A stretch of DNA of 64,000 bases from Vibrio ouci (GTDB lineage Bacteria > Pseudomonadota > Gammaproteobacteria > Enterobacterales > Vibrionaceae): contig NZ_SATR01000009.1 in NCBI RefSeq assembly GCF_004551525.1, positions 44,410 to 108,409 of the forward strand, written 5' to 3'. A model generated the notes under the pieces. That model was not told the origin of the DNA. It saw nothing but the letters and a program-made list of their open reading frames with translations, and made no database searches. Each line of letters begins with the position of its first letter. Positions within the stretch are counted from its first letter, which is position 1. Below are positions 29,001-37,050 of this stretch, in pieces. The translations under genes were made by a program, and so were the position numbers.

Positions 29001-29226
29001 CTAAAGTCTCATCAGTAAACACTGATGACTCTGCCCTAACTTTAGTATTCCACAGAGTATATCCATGCCCACCTTGCTGAAGAAAAAAAGACTGATACTC
29101 ATCCGTGGCAGTAACGGTAAATGAAACCGTGAAGTCATCCTTACCTTTGTAGTGGCAAGCGGCTACAGCCATAGATGAAAACAGTAGTGATACTAACAGC
29201 AATGAAAACAAACGAACTAACTTCAT
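26017..29226 (-). CDS. mshQ: MSHA biogenesis protein MshQ
   Basis: MshQ is the large, poorly understood last gene of the MSHA pilus locus, exported and possibly surface-bound. The 1069 residues start with a signal peptide (MKLVRLFSLLLVSLLFSSMA, cleavage before ACHYKG). The remainder is beta-rich, with many paired cysteines and a C-terminal domain of the type annotated DUF6701, ending RVIFRGEPGLIGQ. A frame extension to 29244 exists, but ATG 29226 has GAGGGA 7 bases upstream and follows the mshP stop by 2 bases. The mshQ sequence is known to vary between vibrios. An adhesin-like role for the tip is an inference only. Confidence 0.88.
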   Translation of the reverse strand: MKLVRLFSLLLVSLLFSSMAVAACHYKGKDDFTVSFTVTATDEYQSFFLQQGGHGYTLWNTKVRAESSVFTDETLVTGDTYQIRIVSDYRKTNKSSQLSYYRDSGNGWTLIEQKIQSLENGEHNPDVSGGINNIECSESVDPPPFEINVCDYVPNGLQTNVYTTTPAPFGAMQVGGVDNRIYPVNNDPKYSFLTIIQPANLCEYPNGSIGVCSFDASKVHGSLPMPSPDFNGGSRDYNCADDQTCQLNSGYYDEVTIDQNAKLQLTGGHYWIEELEFGEQNAQLEVLAPSIIHYKEIEFDAKNVKINQLGSSHELLFVGHGSDSGIVIPSFDGDDGNYVINAFFYIDPGADNNSNGFIINGSNNQIRGGITAHSIAISGSKNKIYPLSCESQPTPSLSSIEIKPFNYHLTCESDPENIVEVHMFDRDGNLVTGYQPTLVQENGSNLTINFISEANGIAKYRVVTNPTSSIGNYDLKASLTANGQSFEDTEQIKYVPYKFEVDDQYLIAGQNNQITIGVKACSDNGQLINLGYTGSPTASFNYNRPSISPTADDLEFSAVLNDNNRQADLTFKESGHITVQIEDSNFVCDEERCPSEGGSLKGEFDVYSRPWKIAICNVNETSNSANGNPATTTGTPGFMASGDEFSASYIPIIHPDSRGNMNEECSYPQTGNYGLDNGPLELTYSLVYPTSPPQQGVITPTSIPSFDSGNLTQTLSHTWNEVGTIRFQTGATYLTMELDSDIEDIGRFYPKFFRVINTPVWDYPSSQSFAYMNQPFDGVSFDVEALNANGSTVQNYASFVSSLTASFALFEPDFTERFNSPVPNKQWSLSSGRSIGTFEIAESSPTTNCASELCWEKAATAIGYEDGPFNGIGDGVSNISITDEGLPNVDPVAYQSSEENGSDPRLLTTQPDLRFGRVALDSLGSTVNTTLNIPLRVEFWNGGRFVVNSDDDAVSTILGESTSTNNNNIWVEEGQTAETLSFANGGLVNDGESDSITVTHSSQVRQQTQIWLELDNTDNDMPWLRYNWDDDLASDDANGEQDPSSVVTFGIYRGNDRVIFRGEPGLIGQ

Positions 29227-29228
29227 TC

Positions 29229-29675
29229 TTAGTCCCTCAGCCACACTTGCTGACTACGTTGCACTTCATGGATGCCTGTTCCGCAACTAACTGTTGATTG
29301 CAAAATATAAAATGTTCGGTCATCAAGCTCACCTCTGTCTTCACACTCTAGCTCTTGCAGCGCGCACGAAGCTGTCGCACTCGTAATCAACGTCTGCTCA
29401 ATGAAACCTCTAATATCACCGCTAGCATCAAGCCTTGAGCCTGTACAAATTAAACCAACATTATCCGTATTTTCATCTGGGTACATCTCAGTCAGTACAT
29501 ACTCGTTAGCAGAATGACTCAATAACCAAGCTTGTGTGCCTAGAACTCCACGCGTGGTGGAGTCTCGACTTGACCAACTGGTTAGATTCAAACTGGTCGC
29601 CAGATAGCCCATCACCAAGATAACGAAGATAACAATGATCAGCATGCTGCCGCTTTGCTTTGACTTACGGGACAT
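29229..29675 (-). CDS. mshP: MSHA minor pilin-like protein MshP
   Basis: The 148-residue protein has a PilX-like N-terminus: a short basic stretch MSRKSKQSGS followed by the helix MLIIVIFVILVMGYLATSLN, without a canonical GFTLIE cleavage site. This is typical of MshP. Four or more cysteines in the C-terminal half (CTGSRLD, CALQELECED, VSCGTG) suggest disulfides. It overlaps mshO by 11 bases and is followed by mshQ. The role in pilus assembly is assigned by synteny. Confidence 0.88.
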   Translation of the reverse strand: MSRKSKQSGSMLIIVIFVILVMGYLATSLNLTSWSSRDSTTRGVLGTQAWLLSHSANEYVLTEMYPDENTDNVGLICTGSRLDASGDIRGFIEQTLITSATASCALQELECEDRGELDDRTFYILQSTVSCGTGIHEVQRSQQVWLRD

Positions 29676-30375
29676 TGATCACCTGTATATCTTGATTATA
29701 GGTAGAGGACTCGCCATTTAACTCAAAAGTAAGCGTCACATTCACCACTCCATTGTGCTGAACATCGGCAGCTTGATAAGTGAGTTGGTTGCCGTTTCCC
29801 GCTAACTTGTCGGTAACAGTCATGCCATTACGGGTTATTCGGGTTCCTGCGATGCAATAAGTCACCTGCTCATTACCGTCAAAGATAAAGTGACGATTAC
29901 TGACTGAGCCACCAACCAAATCTTGTGCTCCACTGGCAAAGCTAAATACATTGTCTTCGACCAGATCCGCACTTTCGACAGAATAGATATTGTCGAGATC
30001 ATTTAAGTTCGCTGCTGAGCGGGTTGGATTGATGATTAAACGCTGCGTTGCGCTGGCACCACTTACCGATGCTGAATTACTGACGATGAAGTTCAAATCT
30101 GCACCAGACACTGCGTAAAAGCCTGAGTCCGCAATAGAATAAAACGACACGCAATTACTGCCATCGCCTTCAAACATGTTTGGTACGGCGTGACGAACTT
30201 CACGAGACATCTTCTCTAGCACAAAAGAGGCTTCCGTCTGCAGTCGGTAACGCTCGACTGAGCCAAAATAGCCAGTAACACCTAGATTAGTAAAGTTGGC
30301 GATCCCAAGTAATAGTATCGCCGACACAATCAGCGCCAACACCATTTCAATCAGGGTAAAGCCTTGGTTCCGCAT
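29665..30375 (-). CDS. mshO: MSHA minor pseudopilin MshO
   Basis: The prepilin leader is MRNQG cut before FTLIEMVLALIVSAILLL, a PilW/GspJ-like minor pilin start with E5 retained. The 236-residue chain continues with a conserved KMSREVRHAVPNMFEG segment, typical of minor pilins of this group. It overlaps mshD by one base (stop and start share a base) and mshP by 11 bases, so translation is coupled. It presumably helps start pilus assembly at the inner membrane. Confidence 0.9.
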   Translation of the reverse strand: MRNQGFTLIEMVLALIVSAILLLGIANFTNLGVTGYFGSVERYRLQTEASFVLEKMSREVRHAVPNMFEGDGSNCVSFYSIADSGFYAVSGADLNFIVSNSASVSGASATQRLIINPTRSAANLNDLDNIYSVESADLVEDNVFSFASGAQDLVGGSVSNRHFIFDGNEQVTYCIAGTRITRNGMTVTDKLAGNGNQLTYQAADVQHNGVVNVTLTFELNGESSTYNQDIQVINVP

Positions 30376-30752
30376 CAGTACTCTCCCTTAAAGCCAGTAA
30401 AAGTAATCGGCGGTTGGCTACTTGCTGTAATGGTTAAAGAAATCTGCTGTAAATTCGCCGCGCCACTCACTGGGTCAATATCGATATCCAATACAAAATT
30501 GGCATAGCTAGGGTCTAGGTTGTCGATGATATTTTCTGCGGCACTGGCAAGAGAGGTTACGCTGGTATCAACAGAGAGCATGTCGGTCATCACACTCTGC
30601 CCCAGAGCCGAACTGCGGGAAAAGTAATGGTACTCGCCAGATTGAGATAATTGAGGTGCAAGAAAAGAAGAAAAGATAACCACAGCGACACCTAAAATAA
30701 TCGTCACAATAACAGCTTCAAATAAGGTGAACCCATACGCTGACTTTCTCAT
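30375..30752 (-). CDS. mshD: MSHA minor pilin MshD
   Basis: The leader MRKSAYG is cut before FTLFEAVIVTIILGVAVVIF, a prepilin signal with F at position 4 and E5. The frame is open to a GTG at 30761, but ATG 30752 overlaps the mshC stop as TAATG and is the better start, giving 125 residues. Translational coupling with mshC is therefore likely. It is classed as a minor pilin by similarity of leader and by locus. Confidence 0.88.
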   Translation of the reverse strand: MRKSAYGFTLFEAVIVTIILGVAVVIFSSFLAPQLSQSGEYHYFSRSSALGQSVMTDMLSVDTSVTSLASAAENIIDNLDPSYANFVLDIDIDPVSGAANLQQISLTITASSQPPITFTGFKGEY

Positions 30753-31273
30753 TATATGCACCCCGAGTTTTGCGGAAAAACAAAGCCTTCACTATTGATA
30801 CAGACCCAAGAGCTGTTCGAGCCATCTAGTGTAGAGATACGAATATCAATATTCCCACCTTCTACCGTCGCACTGGTCGGGTTGCCAAGTAAATCAAAAC
30901 TCACTCGATTATCATTAGCAGTGATGGCGAATTGGTAATTGTCAGTCAGCACAACATCACTTCTTTGTTCAGCACGGTTAAGCGTTAAGTCGCACCCTTC
31001 TACAGAGCCTAAACAGTTGGTTGAAGTAGTACCAATCGCCCTTGTGGCCAGTATGAAGTTTTGGTTGGTATTGACCCCGTTATATTGCATGCGATTAACT
31101 TGTATTTGGCGCACCAAAGCAATGGTTTGGTCTTGTAGCGCATACAGCTCGTAGTCTTGACGTCCCGAAAAACGCGTTGCCGCGACGACTGACACGATAG
31201 CAAGTAACAGAATAACAACGACTAACTCTGTAAGAGTGAAACCTTGAGATGAGGAGTTAGGCTTTGCTTCCAT
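30752..31273 (-). CDS. mshC: MSHA minor pilin MshC
   Basis: The 173-residue protein carries a GspH/FimT-like prepilin start, MEAKPNSSSQG before FTLTELVVVILLLAIVSVVA. Cysteine pairs occur near residues 105 and 160 (LGSVEGCDL, SWVCINSEG). It begins 152 bases after the mshA stop, beyond the internal terminator at 31382, so it may depend on read-through or a separate promoter. It continues into mshD, mshO, mshP and mshQ without gaps. Confidence 0.9.
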   Translation of the reverse strand: MEAKPNSSSQGFTLTELVVVILLLAIVSVVAATRFSGRQDYELYALQDQTIALVRQIQVNRMQYNGVNTNQNFILATRAIGTTSTNCLGSVEGCDLTLNRAEQRSDVVLTDNYQFAITANDNRVSFDLLGNPTSATVEGGNIDIRISTLDGSNSSWVCINSEGFVFPQNSGCI

Positions 31274-31381
31274 GAGGCACCTAAGTGATTATTTTTTCTA
31301 CTTATACAGTATAAAAGAGAACAGCAATTAAAGGGAATGTTTTGCGGTTATTTGAGAAGGATTAAAAGAAATTAATTCAGG

Positions 31382-31408
31382 CAAAGAAAAGGCCAGCGAA
31401 TGCTGGCC
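31382..31408 (-). terminator. Intrinsic terminator directly after mshA
   Basis: Leftward, GGCCAGC (31408-31402) and GCTGGCC (31397-31391) form a 7-bp GC-rich stem with a tetraloop, followed by TTTTCTTTG. It lies 17 bases after the mshA stop and before mshC, inside the msh locus. It would favour a short mshA message over the distal genes. Confidence 0.75.
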
Positions 31409-31424
31409 TGTAGAAAAGAATTTA

Positions 31425-31880
31425 CTAGTTACAGCCGTCTGTATCAACAACAGCCACAGCAGCACTAGCAACATTCGTTCCTGTTGCCTGAGTATATTGC
31501 ACGGCACAAGTTGCATCCGTTGTACCTTCAAAGCTATAAGTGATACTTGTCGCTGTACTAGCAACAACATCCCAATCAGTTCCTAAACCAACTACTGCAG
31601 CTCCGATACCCGTAGCTGTCGCTGTAGGATAACCAAAAACAGTATCGATACCATCTACGTCTGTTGGGTTTGTATCACTTGCTTCTACGCCATCAATTGC
31701 AGCTTTACCGTAAACGATACCAGCTGCACCATCAATAGCGCCCTTCAAGCCTTGCAGTGAAGCTTGGCGCGCATCCGATTGCAAGTTCAAAAAGCGTGGT
31801 GCTGCAGTCACTGCAAGAATACCAAGAATAACAATTACCACCACTAGTTCAATTAGGGTGAAACCGCCTTGTCTTTTCAT
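31425..31880 (-). CDS. mshA: MSHA major pilin MshA
   Basis: MshA is the main subunit of the mannose-sensitive haemagglutinin pilus used for surface attachment. The 151-residue precursor has leader MKRQGG, cut before [20 protein letters not shown], with the invariant E5. Two cysteines in the C-terminal half ([10 protein letters not shown] and the terminal DGCN) should form the usual D-loop. The start is preceded by AGAGAGAG. It is 35 bases after mshB and is followed by a terminator, which fits its need for high expression. The mature domain beyond about residue 55 is the region expected to vary between strains. Confidence 0.95.
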   Translation of the reverse strand: MKRQGGFTLIELVVVIVILGILAVTAAPRFLNLQSDARQASLQGLKGAIDGAAGIVYGKAAIDGVEASDTNPTDVDGIDTVFGYPTATATGIGAAVVGLGTDWDVVASTATSITYSFEGTTDATCAVQYTQATGTNVASAAVAVVDTDGCN

Positions 31881-31914
31881 AGTTTAACTCTCTCTATGGA
31901 TAATATTTGCAGCA

Positions 31915-32481
31915 CTACTGCAACGTTACGGTCACACGACCAGTTTCAATTTCATACACAAACTGATGGTCGCTATTGCCTTCTTGCTGCACATAAGTAC
32001 AGGTAGAGGCGCCGTTATCAGCTTGCGCAGAGTATTTAATATTCGAGTCGGTTGCGGCGTCTGCCACGGTACCAACTCGAGGTGGATTCTGGAGTAAGTT
32101 TTCCATTAAATCGATACAAGCTTGATCATCAAGGCTAGTTGGAAAACTACTGTTGTCTGTATTCAGGCCGTACGGGTAACCATCACGGAAATCACCGCCA
32201 GTTTGATCTGAGCTTGTTAGCCAAAAATCAATACCATCATAGTTAACTGTATTACGCACTTCGGTATTAATCGTCAGCGATGGCCTTGCTTCTGCTTCCC
32301 ATTGAGCGCGAGCAGAAAGTACACCTGTCGCATAGCCACCAGCCACACCTTCAACACTGGCTTTTTTAGCCTCGTCAGTGACATCTAAAAAGCGAGGCAA
32401 TGCCGCTACAGCTAACAAGCCGACGACAACAATAACGACCACTAGCTCAACTAAAGAAAAACCAGATTGTTTGTTAAACAT
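31915..32481 (-). CDS. mshB: MSHA pilin-like protein MshB
   Basis: The leader MFNKQSG is cut before FSLVELVVVIVVVGLLAVAALPRFLDVTDEA, so it is a type IV pilin with E5. At 188 residues it is larger than MshA. A GTG at 32490 could add three residues; ATG 32481 is preferred for the normal leader length. Two cysteines (QACIDLME and STCTYVQQ) are present in the C-terminal part. It sits directly before mshA in the standard locus order. Confidence 0.92.
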   Translation of the reverse strand: MFNKQSGFSLVELVVVIVVVGLLAVAALPRFLDVTDEAKKASVEGVAGGYATGVLSARAQWEAEARPSLTINTEVRNTVNYDGIDFWLTSSDQTGGDFRDGYPYGLNTDNSSFPTSLDDQACIDLMENLLQNPPRVGTVADAATDSNIKYSAQADNGASTCTYVQQEGNSDHQFVYEIETGRVTVTLQ

Positions 32482-32560
32482 AATAATCACTACTCACTAT
32501 TTAGTACACCGTATTATACGTAATTTATACATTTGCGCTACTAATCAACACGTCAAAAAA

Positions 32561-33040
32561 TCAATTCGCCAAAAATCCGACCTTTGCGGAAAATTTATTA
32601 TTAATCAAACCAATAGAGATAAATTGTTCTTGATTATACAAGTAATTACAACGATAAGAAGAGCCAATAAACTCACTTTCAATTGCGACCGGAAAACTGC
32701 CTAACACCTCTTTTTCCGGATAAAGAATATCCAGCAAAAAAGCACAATCTTTTTGCTGCTGAACATTCATCGGCAAAACCCAACCTGAATCTGTATAAGT
32801 AATCAATTTACCATCCAACTCTAGAGTCTGTTTTTGCCCAGCAAGCAACCACTGCTGCTTGTAGTAACCTGCTTGCTCAATCACTCGTTTGCTCGCCACT
32901 AAAAATGCGGTGTCACTTGCCTCTCGCTCAACCTCTTTCCAAACGAGTAAGAAACTCATCACCAAAATAATGATAACTAGCAGCCAGATAACCAAACGCG
33001 AACGCTCAAGGTTGGTGATCAAGCTAGCCTTTGATGGCAT
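32561..33040 (-). CDS. mshF: MSHA biogenesis protein MshF
   Basis: The 159-residue bitopic protein has one N-terminal helix (LVIWLLVIIILVMSFLLVW) and a small periplasmic domain without known motifs. The assignment rests on its place between mshG and mshB and on the family-like N-terminus. Its start lies 17 bases inside the end of mshG. The function in pilus assembly is not defined. Confidence 0.85.
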   Translation of the reverse strand: MPSKASLITNLERSRLVIWLLVIIILVMSFLLVWKEVEREASDTAFLVASKRVIEQAGYYKQQWLLAGQKQTLELDGKLITYTDSGWVLPMNVQQQKDCAFLLDILYPEKEVLGSFPVAIESEFIGSSYRCNYLYNQEQFISIGLINNKFSAKVGFLAN

Positions 33041-34244
33041 CGAGCATTCCCCACATTGGTAAGAAGATGCCCAGTGCTAAAATCAACACCATGCCCGCAA
33101 CAATCACCAATAAGATCGGCTCAATTCTCGCGGTCAGTGTTTTTAGATCATAGTCAACTTCACGGTCATAAAAATCAGCGACTTCTAACAGTAGCTCATC
33201 AATGCGGCCCGTCTCTTCACCCACCGATATCATCTGAATAACCAGAGGAGTGAAAACCCCACTGTTAATTGCGGTTGATGAAATGGTGCCACCTGCCTCA
33301 ATTGAGGACTTCATTTCAAGCAATCTGTTTTCCAAAAACTTATTGCCCAGCGCCTCTGCTGACAAAGCTAACGACTGGTTCAATGGCACGCCAGCCTTGA
33401 GCATCAACGCGAAAGTTCGCGAGAAACGAGACAATTGAGCACGATTAATCAACTCACCAACAACCGGCATACGTAAACGGAACTTATCCCACTTTTCACG
33501 TCCATTGGCGGTATTGAGCCAAGCTTTAAACGCAAAACCCATTGCCACCATAGCAACCAGCATCATCATCCAATAATTTACAAAAAATTCTGAGGTCGCT
33601 ATCAATATTCTAGTCGGTAGTGGCAGATCCACACCAAAGCGCGCAAACATGCTCGAAAACTGTGGAATAACTTTTACGTTAAGTACAAACATCGCCACCG
33701 TAATAAAGCTGATGACAAAGGTCGGATAACGCATCGCGGTCTTTATTCGCTTACGAGTCTCTACCTCTTGTTCATAGTAGTTGGCAAGTTGCAGCAGCGC
33801 TTCATCAAGTCGACCCGTGTTTTCCCCGACATGAATCATTGACACAAATAGCGGACTAAACACTTTAGGAAACATCTGCATTGAACTTGATAGACTTCTA
33901 CCGTTAGTCAGCTCTTGCGTCACATCTTCCAGTGCATCTTGTAACTGCTTGTTGGAGCTGTTTTGGCTTAGCCCTTTCATTGAGCGCAGTAAAGGCACAC
34001 CAGCCTTGGTTAAGCTGTATAACTGACGACAGAAGATCACCAATACTTCAAGAGGCACTGCTGGCGTCAGTAGCGCTTTGAAATCTATATTAAGAGCACT
34101 CTTTCCCCCACCAGCTTTAATGCTGATAGGGATAATACCTTTATTCATCAGTTGCTCGACGACAGCGTCTTGCGTCGGCGCGTCTATATGACCCGAGACG
34201 GAAGAACCGTCACTGTTTCGCCCTTGATAATGAAAACTTGGCAT
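33024..34244 (-). CDS. mshG: MSHA inner-membrane platform protein MshG
   Basis: MshG is the GspF/PilC-type polytopic core of the pilus machine. The 406 residues contain two T2SSF repeats, about 70-190 and 270-395, each with FCRQLYSLTKAGVPLLRSM-like and FALMLKAGVPLNQSL-like starts and a helical hairpin. Three membrane segments are visible (TFVISFITVAMFVLNVKVIP, MMMLVAMVAMGFAFKAW, PILLVIVAGMVLILALGIFL). It follows mshE by 9 bases, matching the ATPase-platform gene pair of type II and IV systems. Confidence 0.95.
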   Translation of the reverse strand: MPSFHYQGRNSDGSSVSGHIDAPTQDAVVEQLMNKGIIPISIKAGGGKSALNIDFKALLTPAVPLEVLVIFCRQLYSLTKAGVPLLRSMKGLSQNSSNKQLQDALEDVTQELTNGRSLSSSMQMFPKVFSPLFVSMIHVGENTGRLDEALLQLANYYEQEVETRKRIKTAMRYPTFVISFITVAMFVLNVKVIPQFSSMFARFGVDLPLPTRILIATSEFFVNYWMMMLVAMVAMGFAFKAWLNTANGREKWDKFRLRMPVVGELINRAQLSRFSRTFALMLKAGVPLNQSLALSAEALGNKFLENRLLEMKSSIEAGGTISSTAINSGVFTPLVIQMISVGEETGRIDELLLEVADFYDREVDYDLKTLTARIEPILLVIVAGMVLILALGIFLPMWGMLDAIKG

Positions 34245-34253
34245 AACCTAGGC

Positions 34254-35978
34254 CTATATATAGATTGCTTGCTCAAAGCCAGATGAGTCGCCCTCACCTA
34301 AGCTCATCACTTCGCTGAAACTCACAACACCTTCAAGAGCGAGTTCCATTGCCGAAGCAAGCAGGGGTTTGTAGTTTTCAGACTGACGGGCAACGCGAGA
34401 AAATCCAACCGCATCATTGGCTCTTAGCATGTCCATCATATCTTGCTCTAGCTCTAGCAGCTCAAACACACCAATTCGTCCACGATAACCCGTCAAGTTA
34501 CAGTTTTGACAGCCTCGCCCTTTAACAAATTGGCGGCCAACTTGATTCGGGAAACGTTGGGCAAGCCACTGCTTACGAGCATCATCAAGTTCTTCTTCGG
34601 TCTTACAATCAGGGCATACTTTACGCACTAATCGCTGTGCTACAACTGCTCGTACCGCACTGGCAACTAGATAACCGGGTGCCCCCATGTCCATCATTCG
34701 CAGGGCACTATCAACCGCATCATTGGTATGCAGAGTACTTAACACTAAGTGACCGGTTAATGCGGCTCTCAAACCGATTTCAACCGTTTCTTGATCACGC
34801 ATCTCCCCGACTAAGATGATATCTGGATCCTGACGAAGAAAAGTTCTTAGTACTGTTGAGAAATCAAGGTCGATTTTTGGATTCACTTGCACCTGACAGA
34901 CACGAGGTAAACGATATTCCACTGGGTCCTCAGCGGTAATGATTTTTTTCCCCGGCTGATTAAGCTCACTTAGCGCTCCGTATAGCGTGGTGGTTTTACC
35001 TGAGCCTGTTGGGCCCGTCACCAGAATCATGCCATGAGGACGGCGGAGCTGGAGACGTAAGCGTTCAAGTAGATGGCTAGGGATGCCTGACTGTTCCAGT
35101 TTTCGTACACCCGAAGACTGATTGAGCAAGCGCATAACCACAGACTCACCATGCTGTACGGGTAACGTCGACATACGAATATCGACCGATTGCCCTTTAG
35201 CTCGGATGTTGAAACGGCCATCTTGCGGCAAGCGCTTCTCTGAAATATCTAGGTTGGCCATTAACTTGAGACGTAACACTAATGCCGAGGCGATGTTCAC
35301 CTCATTAAGCAAGGTTTCGTGCAGCACCCCATCAATACGTTGACGTAAGCGCAAAACATTGGCATCTGGCTCAATATGAATATCTGAAGCGCCAACTTGA
35401 ATCGCATCTTCAAACAAGGAGTTAATCAGTTTTACAACTGTAACTTCTTCACTGTCATCACCTTCGATATTAAAATCGAAAGCTTCTGTGACTTGGTGCT
35501 CTGCTTGTAACTGCTCCGCAAACGACGCGATTTCTTTGGTACGTCGGTAGTAACGATCGAAGCCTTCCACCAGTTGCTTCTCTGGTGCAATAACAAACTC
35601 AATACCATATTGACCTAGCTGACCCAAGAGTGCTTCTTGAGCAAAGAGATCCGCAGGATCACTCATCGCCACACGTAAGGTATCCATCTGGCGACCAATC
35701 ACCAGTGCGCGTAAGCGACGTGCGTGTACTTCAGGTAGAAGCTGAACCGCTTCGACATCGACATCAGCGCGGCTTAAATCAATCAGAGGAATATCTAGCT
35801 GCTGCGACAAAAACGTCAGCATTTGATGTTCAGAGAGAAAGCCTAACTCAATCAGCGCTGCACCAAGCTTTCGTCCGGTGGTTTTCTGCGCATTTAGCGC
35901 TTGCTCAACCTGGTGCTCAGTGATGATGCCTTCTTCGACTAATAGGTCACCAAGTCGCTTTCTTAGTTTAATTTTCAC
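34254..35978 (-). CDS. mshE: MSHA extension ATPase MshE with c-di-GMP-binding N-terminal domain
   Basis: MshE is the PilB/GspE-family ATPase that powers MSHA pilus extension, and V. cholerae MshE is known to be switched on by c-di-GMP. The 574 residues start with the MshEN motif RLGDLLVEEGIITEHQVEQA (residues 8-27) and a second copy KLGAALIELGFLSEHQMLTF (37-56). These together form the known ligand site. The core has Walker A GPTGSGKTT near 322, Asp-box residues and the zinc cysteines CPDCKTEEE and CQNCNLTGYRG. It overlaps mshN by 11 bases and so is translationally coupled. Confidence 0.96.
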   Translation of the reverse strand: MKIKLRKRLGDLLVEEGIITEHQVEQALNAQKTTGRKLGAALIELGFLSEHQMLTFLSQQLDIPLIDLSRADVDVEAVQLLPEVHARRLRALVIGRQMDTLRVAMSDPADLFAQEALLGQLGQYGIEFVIAPEKQLVEGFDRYYRRTKEIASFAEQLQAEHQVTEAFDFNIEGDDSEEVTVVKLINSLFEDAIQVGASDIHIEPDANVLRLRQRIDGVLHETLLNEVNIASALVLRLKLMANLDISEKRLPQDGRFNIRAKGQSVDIRMSTLPVQHGESVVMRLLNQSSGVRKLEQSGIPSHLLERLRLQLRRPHGMILVTGPTGSGKTTTLYGALSELNQPGKKIITAEDPVEYRLPRVCQVQVNPKIDLDFSTVLRTFLRQDPDIILVGEMRDQETVEIGLRAALTGHLVLSTLHTNDAVDSALRMMDMGAPGYLVASAVRAVVAQRLVRKVCPDCKTEEELDDARKQWLAQRFPNQVGRQFVKGRGCQNCNLTGYRGRIGVFELLELEQDMMDMLRANDAVGFSRVARQSENYKPLLASAMELALEGVVSFSEVMSLGEGDSSGFEQAIYI

Positions 35979-37047
35979 TCGGTTGTTCCTCTAAACGGCT
36001 AATCAAGGTTAATCGATCACGAATAAATTGCTGAGTTTGACTCGATAAACCAAGCTTGGTTATCGCTTGTTGATAAGAGGTTTTGGCAGAATCCAGATCA
36101 AATGCGCGCTCTTGTTGGATACCTAAACCTAACCACCAGCGTCCGCTTTCAGGCTCTTTCTCGACCAGCTTTTGATAACTTTGTAGTGCTAAATCATCCT
36201 GCTTGGCTTTTTGTGCCAATACGGCGCGCAGCGACAAGTACTCGACCGACGCAGATTTTGGCAAAGTGCTTAACACCGTCAATGCCGCTTCACCCTGCTT
36301 CTCTTTCATCAGCATTTTGGCTAGTGAGAGCCGCAGTTGGCCATTATCCGGTTCGAGTGCAATGCCTTTTTGCAGTATTTCAGCGGCTTTGCGCACTTCG
36401 CCTTTACCGTAATAGAGTGCAGACAAACGTCTACGCACCTCATCATTGCTAGGTGTGTAGCGAAGCGCTTCGTGATAATTTTTTAAAGCCTCAGCCAAAT
36501 TATTGCTGTCTAAAGCTTTCTTAGCTCGCTCTTGTGCCTTTTTAGAGAGTTGCTGTGGCGTGAGTTCAACCTGCTCAATCACCACTTCACCGCTCTTCGC
36601 TGATGGCGCTGGTTTTGCTTTATCGGCACTATTAACTTGAGCAACCAATATCGGCGCTAATTTAGGCTTAGCAACGGATGGAGGAGATTCAGCGGCAATT
36701 TCAGCTTTTCGAGCAGCAGGCTTAGGTGTAGCGCTCGGTAACTCCTCACCGCTTGGCGTTGACTGGTAAATTGGCTGTTGCTCAGTATTTATTTTGCTAG
36801 TCGGAGAGGCAATCGCACTATGACTTGATACTGGTTCAGGAATGGAAAGCGCTTGCGGGTGGGCAACAACAACCTCTTGCTGAGAAACCGCCCAACCTCC
36901 AACAGCTAGACTTAAACCAAAGCTTCCTACAACCCAAGGTAGAATCGCTCTCTGCTTAACAGGCTTCACTTCAGCCTTTACTATGCCTTGTGAGCAAGCA
37001 GATTTCTTGTTGGCCAATTCTGACAGTGCATTATTCATCGCACTCAT
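35968..37047 (-). CDS. mshN: MSHA biogenesis TPR protein MshN
   Basis: The 359-residue bitopic protein has a cytoplasmic tail of about 35 residues, one helix (ILPWVVGSFGLSLAVGGWAV), a proline/alanine/lysine-rich linker (about 60-165) and then tetratricopeptide repeats. The repeats include ALKNYHEALRYTPSNDEVRR, EILQKGIALEPDNGQLRLSL and ALQSYQKLVEKEPESGRWWL. In this locus it is thought to help assemble the secretin and platform. It lies 3 bases after mshM and overlaps mshE. Confidence 0.92.
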   Translation of the reverse strand: MSAMNNALSELANKKSACSQGIVKAEVKPVKQRAILPWVVGSFGLSLAVGGWAVSQQEVVVAHPQALSIPEPVSSHSAIASPTSKINTEQQPIYQSTPSGEELPSATPKPAARKAEIAAESPPSVAKPKLAPILVAQVNSADKAKPAPSAKSGEVVIEQVELTPQQLSKKAQERAKKALDSNNLAEALKNYHEALRYTPSNDEVRRRLSALYYGKGEVRKAAEILQKGIALEPDNGQLRLSLAKMLMKEKQGEAALTVLSTLPKSASVEYLSLRAVLAQKAKQDDLALQSYQKLVEKEPESGRWWLGLGIQQERAFDLDSAKTSYQQAITKLGLSSQTQQFIRDRLTLISRLEEQPSEN

Positions 37048-37050
37048 GGT

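Noticed and set aside
26017..29226. mshQ as a horizontally acquired or broken gene
   Set aside because: The frame is intact over 1069 codons with signal peptide and normal end; its more AT-rich, less biased codon use is expected for a fast-evolving surface protein.
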